Shown here in pieces: positions 28,040-35,727 of a stretch of DNA of 35,727 nt. The notes under the pieces are model-generated. The model did not search any database. It was given only the letters and a program-made list of their open reading frames with translations, and was not told the origin of the DNA. Where the stretch lies: assembly GCA_947372425.1 (NCBI GenBank), contig CANBTQ010000004.1, forward strand, positions 1 to 35,727, in the 5' to 3' direction. Within the stretch, counting starts at the first letter, position 1. The number at the start of each line of letters is the position of its first letter. Source of the DNA: Comamonadaceae bacterium. GTDB lineage: Bacteria; Pseudomonadota; Gammaproteobacteria; Burkholderiales; Burkholderiaceae_C. Both the position numbers and the translations under genes were made by a program.

Positions 28040-28780
28040 ATGGACCGCCTGATATACACCGCCATGACGGGGGCCGGTGCCGCCGCCAACCGGCAGGCGA
28101 TCCTGTCGTCAAACCTGGCCAATGTTTCCACCAACGGCTTTCGCGCCCAGCTCGAAACCTACCGTGCCGTGCCGCTCAATGGCGAAGGCTCCAGCACCCG
28201 CGTGTTTGCGGTGGAAGCCTCGGCCGGTTTTCTGGACCTGCCGGGCCAGGCCCAGCAAACCAACCGCGCCCTGGACGCCATGACCACCGACAAGAGCTGG
28301 TTCGCGGTGCAGGGCCTGGATGGCAACGAGGCCTATACCCGCAACGGCAGCTTTGAAGTGGCCGCCGACGGCACGCTCAAGACCGCCAACGGCCTGACCG
28401 TACTGTCCAGCGGCGGCTCGCCCATTACCGTGCCGGCCGGTGCCGATGTGACGCTCAGCAACGACGGCAGCATCAGCGCCAAGGTGGCCAACCAGCCGCT
28501 GAGCGTGCTGGGCAAGCTCAAGCAGGTCACGCCCACCGCCGACGACCCGCTGCGCCGCGGCGAGGACGGCCTGTTCCGCGCCCAGTCGGGCGACCCGCTG
28601 AACAACGACGACGCGGCCCGCCTGCATGTGGGCGTGCTCGAAGGCTCGAATGTGAACGCCATCGAGACCATGGTCGGCATGATCCAGACCGCACGCCAGT
28701 TCGAAGCCCAGACCAAGCTGATGACCACCGCCGAAGCCAATGACCGCTCGGCCGCCCAGCTGCTGGGCATGCAGGGCTAA
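28040..28780 (+). CDS. flgF: Flagellar basal-body rod protein FlgF
   Basis: MDRLIYTAMTGAGAAANRQAILSSNLANVSTNGFRAQLETYRAVP...LEGSNVNAIETMVGMIQTARQFEAQTKLMTTAEAND. Confidence 0.96.
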   Translation: MDRLIYTAMTGAGAAANRQAILSSNLANVSTNGFRAQLETYRAVPLNGEGSSTRVFAVEASAGFLDLPGQAQQTNRALDAMTTDKSWFAVQGLDGNEAYTRNGSFEVAADGTLKTANGLTVLSSGGSPITVPAGADVTLSNDGSISAKVANQPLSVLGKLKQVTPTADDPLRRGEDGLFRAQSGDPLNNDDAARLHVGVLEGSNVNAIETMVGMIQTARQFEAQTKLMTTAEANDRSAAQLLGMQG

Positions 28781-28815
28781 GCCCGGCACCACCACAAACA
28801 CTTTAAGGAAGCACC

Positions 28816-29598
28816 ATGATCAACTCGCTCTGGATCTCCAAGACCGGCATGGAAGCCCAGCAAATGCAGCTGGACGTGATTTCCAACAACCTGGCCAACG
28901 TCTCCACCAACGGCTTCAAGAAGGCCCATGCGGTGTTCGAAGACCTGATGTACCAGAACCTGCGCCAGGTCGGCTCCAACACCGCCGAGCAAAGCACCCT
29001 GCCCACCGGCCTGCAGGTCGGCCTGGGTGTGCGCACCGTGGCCACCAGCCGCAACTTCAGCCAGGGCAGCATGCAGCAGACCAGCAACAACCTGGACGTG
29101 GCGGTGCAGGGCAATGGCTTCTTCCAGGTCACCATGCCCGACGGCACCACCGGCTACACCCGCGACGGCTCGTTCCAGCTCGACAGCCAGGGCCGCATGG
29201 TGAATGCCAACGGCCTGTTGGTGCAGGGCGGTATCACGGTACCGGCCAACGCCTCCAACCTGGCGGTGGCAGCCAATGGCACGGTCACCGCCACCATACC
29301 GGGCACCGTGGCGCCGCAAACCATAGGCACCATCACCCTGGCCAGCTTTGTCAACCCGGCAGGTCTGGAGCCCAAGGGACAAAACACCTATGGCGAAAGC
29401 GCCGCATCGGGCCAGCCCAATGCGGGCACTGCCGGCTCCAACGGCCTGGGCACCATCATGCAGGGCTTTGTGGAAACCTCGAACGTGAACGTGGTGCAGG
29501 AGCTGGTGAGCATGATCCAGACCCAGCGCGCCTACGAAATGAACTCCAAGGCGATCCAGACCTCCGACCAGATGCTGCAAAAGCTGGCCCAGCTGTAA
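28816..29598 (+). CDS. flgG: Flagellar distal rod protein FlgG
   Basis: MINSLWISKTGMEAQQMQLDVISNNLANVSTNGFKKAHAVFEDLMYQNLRQVG...ETSNVNVVQELVSMIQTQRAYEMNSKAIQTSDQMLQKLAQL. Confidence 0.97.
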   Translation: MINSLWISKTGMEAQQMQLDVISNNLANVSTNGFKKAHAVFEDLMYQNLRQVGSNTAEQSTLPTGLQVGLGVRTVATSRNFSQGSMQQTSNNLDVAVQGNGFFQVTMPDGTTGYTRDGSFQLDSQGRMVNANGLLVQGGITVPANASNLAVAANGTVTATIPGTVAPQTIGTITLASFVNPAGLEPKGQNTYGESAASGQPNAGTAGSNGLGTIMQGFVETSNVNVVQELVSMIQTQRAYEMNSKAIQTSDQMLQKLAQL

Positions 29599-29633
29599 CG
29601 TCCTGCCACCCCACCTGAGCACCGAGGTTTTTT

Positions 29634-30341
29634 ATGACACGCCCCCGCCTCCACCTGGCCCCACGCAGCACCCTGGCCCTGGCCGTGCTGCTGTGCGCGG
29701 CCTGTGCGCCCCTGCCGCAAAAAGTGGTGGTGGATTTTGCCGAGCCCAAGGCCACGCCCGTGGCCGCGGCTCCGGTAGCCGCCGTGCGCAAGCCGGCCAC
29801 CGGCAGCCTGTTCAACACCAGCAGCTACCGCCCGGCTTTTGAAGACAGCCGGGCCCGTCTGCTGGGCGACATTCTCACCCTCCAGCTCGTGGAAAGCCTG
29901 GCCGCCAGCCAGGTCAGCGCCTCCACCGTGAACCGCAACACATCGTCCGACAACACCCTGAGCACGGCGCCGCTCAAGGGCCTGATCGGCGTGGACCTGC
30001 TGAACCTGAACATGGCGGCCAAGACCAATAACGATTTCTCCGGCAAGGGCGGCACGCAGTCGGCCAACACCTTTACCGGCTCCATCACCACCACGGTGAT
30101 CGAGGTGCTGCCCAACGGCAACCTGGTGGTGGCCGGAGAGAAACAGATCGGCGTGAACCAGAACGTGGACGTGATGCGCTTCTCCGGCACCGTGGACCCG
30201 CGCCTCTTGCAGCCCGACAACATCATCAGCTCGACCCAGGTGGCCAATGTGCGGGTCGAGTCGCGCGGCCGTGGCGCCCAGGGCGAAGCGCAAACAGTTG
30301 GCTGGTTATCCCGCTTCTTTTTGAGCTTTAACCCGTTCTAA
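29634..30341 (+). CDS. flgH: Flagellar L-ring lipoprotein FlgH
   Basis: Lipoprotein-type signal; GSLFNTSSYRPAFEDSRARLLGDILTLQLVES...GNLVVAGEKQIGVNQNVDVMRFSGTVDPRLLQPDNIISSTQVANVRVESRGRG. Confidence 0.95.
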   Translation: MTRPRLHLAPRSTLALAVLLCAACAPLPQKVVVDFAEPKATPVAAAPVAAVRKPATGSLFNTSSYRPAFEDSRARLLGDILTLQLVESLAASQVSASTVNRNTSSDNTLSTAPLKGLIGVDLLNLNMAAKTNNDFSGKGGTQSANTFTGSITTTVIEVLPNGNLVVAGEKQIGVNQNVDVMRFSGTVDPRLLQPDNIISSTQVANVRVESRGRGAQGEAQTVGWLSRFFLSFNPF

Positions 30342-30355
30342 AGAACTCCAGAATT

Positions 30356-30407
30356 GTGCCGAGGGGTAAAGGGTCCAGTCGGATCCCCCCATTTACCGGT
30401 TTGGCAC
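30356..30407 (+). repeat. Imperfect inverted repeat abutting the flgI start codon
   Basis: GTGCC..GGTAAA.GGGTCC-AGTC-GGA.T.CCC..TTTACC..GGCAC followed directly by ATG at 30408. Confidence 0.6.
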
Positions 30408-31565
30408 ATGAACACCCAGATACACGCACACAAAGGCACCGGCCAGCAGCAGCTGCTCAAGGCCCTGGTGCTGTTCTGCCTCTCCCTTTTCAGCCTGCTG
30501 GCCGCCAACCCGGCCCAGGCCGCCCGCATCAAGGAAATCGCCTCCATTGAAGGCGTGCGCTCCAACCAGCTGACCGGCTTCGGCCTGATCGTGGGCCTGG
30601 ACGGCACGGGCGACCAGACCACCCAGATGCCCTACACCACGCAGGGCCTGTCCAACTACATGCGCCAGCTTGGCATGACACTGCCGGTGGCCCAGCTCAG
30701 CCAGTTGCAGATGAAAAATGTGGCGGCCGTGCTGGTCACCGCGCAACTGCCCGCCTTTGCACGCCCGGGCCAGACGCTGGACATCAATGTCTCCTCGGTG
30801 GGCAATGCCAAGTCGCTCAAGGGCGGCACGCTGATTGCCACACCGCTCAAGGGTGCGGACGGCGAGGTCTATGCCATGGCCCAGGGCAATCTGATCGTGG
30901 CCGGTGCCGGCGCCTCGGCCGGCGGCAGCAAGGTCACCGTGAACCACCTGAGTGTTGGCCGCATTCCCGACGGCGCCCAGGTGGAGCGCTCGGTGCCCAC
31001 CGCCCTGCTGGAAGGCAACAGCATCAGCCTGAGCCTGAACGCCTCCGATTTCCAGACCGCCCGCAAGGTGGCCGCCGCCGTCAACCAGCGCTTTGGTGCC
31101 GGCATGGCCACGGCGCTGGACGGCCGCACGGTGCAGGTGCAGGCACCGGCCGGCGCCAACGATCGCATCAGCTTTATTGCCGAGATGGAAGAGATACCGG
31201 TGGAAGCATCGATCCAGTCGGCCCGCGTCATCATCAACGCCCGCACCGGCTCCATCGTGCTCAACCAGGCGGTCAGCCTGGGGGCCTGCGCGATTGCCCA
31301 CGGCAACCTGTCGATCAGCATCTCCAGCACGCCTTCCGTGAGCCAACCCAATGCACTGTCGGGCGGCCAGACGGTGGTAACCGAAAAAGCCAATATCGAC
31401 ATCAAGGCCGAGCCCGGCAAGCTGATCCAGATACCGGCCTCGGCGCAGCTGGCCGATGTGGTCAAGGCCCTCAACTCGCTGGGCGCCACACCGCAAGACC
31501 TGCTGGCCATTCTGCAGGCCATCAAATCGGCCGGCGCCCTGAATGCGGAGCTGGAGGTGATATGA
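30408..31565 (+). CDS. flgI: Flagellar P-ring protein FlgI
   Basis: Signal peptide then ARIKEIASIEGVRSNQLTGFGLIVGLDGTGDQTTQMPYTTQGLSNYMRQLG. ATG 30408 preferred over the TTG at 30354. Confidence 0.95.
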   Translation: MNTQIHAHKGTGQQQLLKALVLFCLSLFSLLAANPAQAARIKEIASIEGVRSNQLTGFGLIVGLDGTGDQTTQMPYTTQGLSNYMRQLGMTLPVAQLSQLQMKNVAAVLVTAQLPAFARPGQTLDINVSSVGNAKSLKGGTLIATPLKGADGEVYAMAQGNLIVAGAGASAGGSKVTVNHLSVGRIPDGAQVERSVPTALLEGNSISLSLNASDFQTARKVAAAVNQRFGAGMATALDGRTVQVQAPAGANDRISFIAEMEEIPVEASIQSARVIINARTGSIVLNQAVSLGACAIAHGNLSISISSTPSVSQPNALSGGQTVVTEKANIDIKAEPGKLIQIPASAQLADVVKALNSLGATPQDLLAILQAIKSAGALNAELEVI

Positions 31566-32467
31566 GCTACGGTTCCCTCAACGGCACGTCCTCGTTCAAC
31601 CAGGGTCTGGCGGCAGACGCCCAATCGCTGGGCAACCTGAAGATGGCAGCCGGCAAGCAAACGCCCGCCGCGATCCAGGAAACCGCCAAGCAGTTTGAGT
31701 CCATGTTCATGAAGGAACTGCTCAAGAGCATGCGCGACGCCAATGCCGCCATGAAGTCGGGCGAGATGGACAACGCCGGCAGCGAGCTCGGCACCGATCT
31801 GCTGGACCAGCAGTTTGCGGTGCAGATGTCGGGCCAGCCCGGTGGCCTGTCGCAGATGATTGCTGCCCAGCTCAGCCGCAGCATGGGCATCGCGCCGGAT
31901 GCGGCGGGCACCGCAGCCGCCCCCAAGGCCACGCTGCCGCTGGACCCAGCCCGCAATGTGGGCCACGGCAGCAGGAGCAGCAAGGCCCCCACGGCCGGCC
32001 AGGTGGAGTTTGTCAACAAGCTGTCGGACGCCGCCGCCAAGGCCGAGCAGGCCAGCGGCATTCCGGCCGGCTACATGATCGGCCAGGCCGGGCACGAGAC
32101 GGCCTGGGGCCAGCACGAAATCAAGAACAAGGGCGGCACGCCCTCCTTCAATGTGTTTGGCATCAAGGCGACACCCGGCTGGACCGGCAAGGTGGCCGAA
32201 GTCACCACCACCGAATACCGCAATGGCGTGGCCGAGAAGACGGTGGCCAAGTTCCGCTCGTATGGCTCCTACGAAGAGGCCTTCAAGGACTACGCCAAAC
32301 TGGTCGGCGACAGCCCGCGCTATGCCCAGGCCAAGCTGCAGACCAGCAGCCCGCAGGCCTTTGCCAGCGGACTGCAAAAAGCCGGCTACGCCACCGACCC
32401 CGAATACGCCGCCAAGCTGAGCCGGGCCATCAACACCACGCTGCAGATGCGCCGCGTACAGGTCTAG
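31562..32467 (+). CDS. flgJ: FlgJ: rod-capping domain plus C-terminal peptidoglycan hydrolase domain
   Basis: N-terminal AKQFESMFMKELLKSMRDAN; C-terminal GYMIGQAGHETAWGQHEIKNKGGTPSFNVFGIKA. Start overlaps flgI stop (ATGA). Confidence 0.95.
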   Translation: MSYGSLNGTSSFNQGLAADAQSLGNLKMAAGKQTPAAIQETAKQFESMFMKELLKSMRDANAAMKSGEMDNAGSELGTDLLDQQFAVQMSGQPGGLSQMIAAQLSRSMGIAPDAAGTAAAPKATLPLDPARNVGHGSRSSKAPTAGQVEFVNKLSDAAAKAEQASGIPAGYMIGQAGHETAWGQHEIKNKGGTPSFNVFGIKATPGWTGKVAEVTTTEYRNGVAEKTVAKFRSYGSYEEAFKDYAKLVGDSPRYAQAKLQTSSPQAFASGLQKAGYATDPEYAAKLSRAINTTLQMRRVQV

Positions 32468-32479
32468 GGGCGCTGGGTC

Positions 32480-34468
32480 ATGGGCATTCTCAACATCGGC
32501 ACGCAGGCACTCAATGCCAACATGGTGGCCCTGCAGACCATTGGCAACAACATTGCCAATGTCAACACCGCGGGCTACTCACGCCAGAACGTGATCCAGA
32601 CCACGGTGGCCGGCCAGTACACCGGCGCCGGCTATATCGGCAAGGGCGTCGAGATCCAGACCATCCAGCGCAACTACGACCAGTTTTTGACGCGCCAGTC
32701 CACCCTGGCCACCGCCACGCAGGCCGCTGACCAGACCCGCTCAGACTATCTGGCGCAGCTCAGCACCATCTTCCAGGGCGGCAGCAACGGCATCGGCCAG
32801 TCCATCAATGACATGCTGAATTCGTTCTCGGACGTGGCCAGCACGCCCACTGACCTGACCGCCCGCACCGTGGCCCTGACCCGCATTGACGAAACCACGC
32901 GCCGCATGCGCGCGGCCTCGCAAAGCCTGGACGACCTGCAAACCGGCATCCAGCAGGCACTGGCCGAGAAGATCAACGCGGTCAACACCCTGGCGCAAAA
33001 CATCGCGGACGTGAACGGCCAGATTGCCCGCGCCCAGGGCGGCGGCCAGCCGGCCAATGACCTGCTGGACAAACGCGACCAGTTGATCAAGAGCCTGAAC
33101 CAGTATGTGCAGACCACCTCGATTCCAGCCGACGACGGCACGGTCGGCGTCTATATCGGCGGCAGCCAGTCGCTGGTGCTGGGTTCAACCGCCGCCTCGC
33201 TCTCGCTGGCCAAGAATGATTTTGGTGACCCGAACCAGAGCAAGGTGGTCATCAAGCGCGACGGCATCAGCGTGACCATGGACGAAAACGCCCTGGCCGG
33301 TGGCGAGATCTCGGGCCTGCTGCGCTTTCAGAACAACGACCTGGTGGAGGGCCGCAACCTGCTGGGGCGCCTGACCACCAGCATCACCAGCACCATGAAC
33401 ACCCAGCACCAGCTGGGCCTGGACCTGAACAACCAGCCCGGCGGGCCGCTGTTTTCCACGGTCAACGTCAACACCATCCTGGTGCCCCAGGGCACGGCCA
33501 CACCCAACTCCGGCAGCGTCACCCTGGGCACGGACCCGACTACCAACCTGACGGTATCCATCAGCAAGGCCAGTGACATGGTGGCGTCCGACTACCAGGT
33601 GAATGTGATCGGGCCCCAGAAGGTTTCCATCACCCGCCTCTCGGATGGCGCCAACGTGCCCATTGATCCGGCCAACCCGGGCACCACCCACTTCTTCGAT
33701 CCGACCGACCTGACCACGCCCATCACCTTTGACGGCCTGACGCTGACCAACCTGAACGGCGCCGCAGCCGGCGACCGCTTCTACCTCAAGCCCTTCAGCA
33801 GTGCGGCCAGCAACATCCAGCGCGAATTTTCGACGCCCTCCGCGCTGGCCGTGGCCAGCCCCATCGTGGGCCAGATGGGCAGCAACAACAGCGGCAGCCT
33901 GCAGCTGAGTTCGCTCAAGGCCGGGGTCAACCCGCCGGTGAATGTGCCGGTGACCATCACGTTTATTTCATCCAGCCAGTACACGCGCAGTGATGACCTG
34001 AACAGCCCGCCCCTTGCCGTCAACTACACCTCGGGCGAGCCGATTTACGGCACCGGCTCACCGGCCGCCTGGACCCTGGTGATGCAGGGCGCACCCAAGG
34101 CCAACGACACGTTTCAGGTGCAGAACATCCAGAACACCAGCCTGGACCCCAAGCTCAACGGCGGCAATGCCACCAACATGATGGACCTGCGCGACCAGCC
34201 CATGTTTGACGGCGCCAACCTGACCGACGGCTATGCCAGCCTGATTTCACAGGTCGGCATACGGGCCCAGAGTGCCAATTACTCCGCCACCGTCTCCACG
34301 AATATTGCTGTCAATGCCGAAAAAAGCCGCGCCGGCGTGGCTGGCGTCAACCTGGATGAAGAGGCCGCCAAGCTGCTGCAATACCAGCAGGCGTACCAGG
34401 CCTCGGCCAAGATGATCCAGATTGCGCAAAGCATTTTTGACACCCTGATCCAGACACTGGCCCGTTAG
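32480..34468 (+). CDS. flgK: Flagellar hook-associated protein 1 FlgK
   Basis: MGILNIGTQALNANMVALQTIGNNIANVNTAGYSRQNVIQ...; C-terminal GVNLDEEAAKLLQYQQAYQASAKMIQIAQSIFDTLIQTL. Confidence 0.96.
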   Translation: MGILNIGTQALNANMVALQTIGNNIANVNTAGYSRQNVIQTTVAGQYTGAGYIGKGVEIQTIQRNYDQFLTRQSTLATATQAADQTRSDYLAQLSTIFQGGSNGIGQSINDMLNSFSDVASTPTDLTARTVALTRIDETTRRMRAASQSLDDLQTGIQQALAEKINAVNTLAQNIADVNGQIARAQGGGQPANDLLDKRDQLIKSLNQYVQTTSIPADDGTVGVYIGGSQSLVLGSTAASLSLAKNDFGDPNQSKVVIKRDGISVTMDENALAGGEISGLLRFQNNDLVEGRNLLGRLTTSITSTMNTQHQLGLDLNNQPGGPLFSTVNVNTILVPQGTATPNSGSVTLGTDPTTNLTVSISKASDMVASDYQVNVIGPQKVSITRLSDGANVPIDPANPGTTHFFDPTDLTTPITFDGLTLTNLNGAAAGDRFYLKPFSSAASNIQREFSTPSALAVASPIVGQMGSNNSGSLQLSSLKAGVNPPVNVPVTITFISSSQYTRSDDLNSPPLAVNYTSGEPIYGTGSPAAWTLVMQGAPKANDTFQVQNIQNTSLDPKLNGGNATNMMDLRDQPMFDGANLTDGYASLISQVGIRAQSANYSATVSTNIAVNAEKSRAGVAGVNLDEEAAKLLQYQQAYQASAKMIQIAQSIFDTLIQTLAR

Positions 34469-34489
34469 GGCTGAACCCGGAGCCACACC

Positions 34490-35719
34490 ATGTCTGTCAC
34501 CTCATTCTCCCGACTGGGCACCGCCAACGCCTACGACAACACCGTGGCCAATCTGCAGACGCGCCAGAACAACCTGTCCAATCTGCAGGAAAGCCTGTCC
34601 TCCGGCAAGAAGATCAACACGCCTTCGGACGACCCGACCGGCGCGGCGCAGGCCGAGCGCGCCCTCAACCGGCTGGCCCGCATTGCCACCGACCAGCGTG
34701 CGCTGGAGGTGCAGCGCAATGCCATCTCCACCGCGGAAAGCACCCTGGGCGACATCACCGACTCCCTGCAACAGGTGCGCGATCTGGTGGTCAGTGCAGG
34801 CAACGGCAGTTTCAGCGCCGCCGAACGCAGCACCGTGGCCAACCAGATCAGCGGTCTGCGTCAGCACATCCTGAGCCTGGCCAACACCCAGGACAGCAAC
34901 GGCCAACCGCTGTTCGCAGCCCTGGGCAGCGCCCTCAAGCCCTTTGCCGGCCCTGCCAGCGGCAGCCCGGACTACACCTTTCAGGGCCTGGCCGGCACCT
35001 CCGCTGGCGGCACCTATGCCATCCCCTCGGCGCTGGATGGCGACAGTGCCTTCATGCTGCAGGCCGCACGCGATGCGGTCTACAACGTCAAGGTGACCAG
35101 CGCCTCCGGCAACCTCACCACCGACAACGTGGTCAAGAGCGGTGTGGGCACGATTAGCGGCGACAGCTACTCCATCACCATCGACAACTTCAGCGCCGGC
35201 GCGGTGGACTACACCGTCACCGACACCACCACCTCGGTCAGCACCAGCGTGACCGGCGTGCCCTGGACGCAGGCCAATGGCTTTGCCGTCAACACCCCCG
35301 GCATGCCGGGCCTGAGCCTGAACGTCACCGGCACCCCCACCGCCGGCGACACGCTCACTGTCAAACCCAACGCCAGCGTGTTTTCCACCATCGACCAGGC
35401 GGTAACCGACATTGGCGGTGCACTCAGCAAAAACGACGCCAACCAGGCCGTTACCCAGGCCCTGCACAACATCGACGTCAGCATGGCCAACATCTCGGCC
35501 GTGCGCGGCCAGGCCGGCGACCTGCTCAACCGCGCCGACAGCATCACCAGCGGCAACGACAAGCGCACCATCGAGCAAAAGGCCAACCAGTCGCGCGCCG
35601 AAGACGTGGACATGATCCAGGCCGTGTCCGACTTCCAGAAGCAGCAGACCGGCTACCAGGCCGCGCTGCAGTCGTACGCGCAGATCCAGAAACTGTCGCT
35701 GTTCAACTTCATCAGCTAA
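34490..35719 (+). CDS. flgL: Flagellar hook-associated protein 3 FlgL
   Basis: NTVANLQTRQNNLSNLQESLSSGKKINTPSDDPTGAAQAERALNRLARI...; C-terminal SRAEDVDMIQAVSDFQKQQTGYQAALQSYAQIQKLSLFNFIS. Confidence 0.96.
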   Translation: MSVTSFSRLGTANAYDNTVANLQTRQNNLSNLQESLSSGKKINTPSDDPTGAAQAERALNRLARIATDQRALEVQRNAISTAESTLGDITDSLQQVRDLVVSAGNGSFSAAERSTVANQISGLRQHILSLANTQDSNGQPLFAALGSALKPFAGPASGSPDYTFQGLAGTSAGGTYAIPSALDGDSAFMLQAARDAVYNVKVTSASGNLTTDNVVKSGVGTISGDSYSITIDNFSAGAVDYTVTDTTTSVSTSVTGVPWTQANGFAVNTPGMPGLSLNVTGTPTAGDTLTVKPNASVFSTIDQAVTDIGGALSKNDANQAVTQALHNIDVSMANISAVRGQAGDLLNRADSITSGNDKRTIEQKANQSRAEDVDMIQAVSDFQKQQTGYQAALQSYAQIQKLSLFNFIS

Positions 35720-35727
35720 GACGCAGC

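Noticed and set aside
1-35727. CRISPR array, tRNA/rRNA, transposase or prophage genes
   Set aside because: Looked for and not seen; no regularly spaced repeats, cloverleaf-like segments or transposase motifs were recognised.

Overview
This is a GC-rich chromosomal window that looks like a Comamonadaceae-type betaproteobacterium (taxonomy is inference). It carries, in order: the 3' part of a molybdopterin oxidoreductase; a FecR-domain / OmpA-lipoprotein / CHASE2-class III cyclase trio; a large hybrid histidine kinase (HK-REC-REC-Hpt); a Rieske oxygenase plus ferredoxin-type reductase pair (GbcA/GbcB-like); a di-heme cytochrome c peroxidase/MauG-type lipoprotein; an LLM flavin monooxygenase; an EcsC-like protein; a small OB-fold/SSB-like protein; glutathione-dependent formaldehyde dehydrogenase; a chemoreceptor; a DUF3422-like protein; an Old Yellow Enzyme; a LysE-type exporter; a radical SAM protein; and a complete early flagellar locus, flgN-flgM-flgA diverging from flgBCDEFGHIJKL. 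The strongest non-coding signal is a cobalamin riboswitch on the minus strand (about 11274-11460), directly upstream of the Rieske oxygenase/reductase pair. This predicts B12-repressed oxidative demethylation or hydroxylation. Other signals: a consensus sigma-28 promoter in front of flgM, a 52-nt imperfect inverted repeat abutting the flgI start codon, hairpins between flgN and the radical SAM gene, and a pair of imperfect intergenic direct repeats after the formaldehyde dehydrogenase gene. I saw no tRNA, rRNA, CRISPR or transposase. All calls come from reading the sequence and supplied ORFs; no searches were run.
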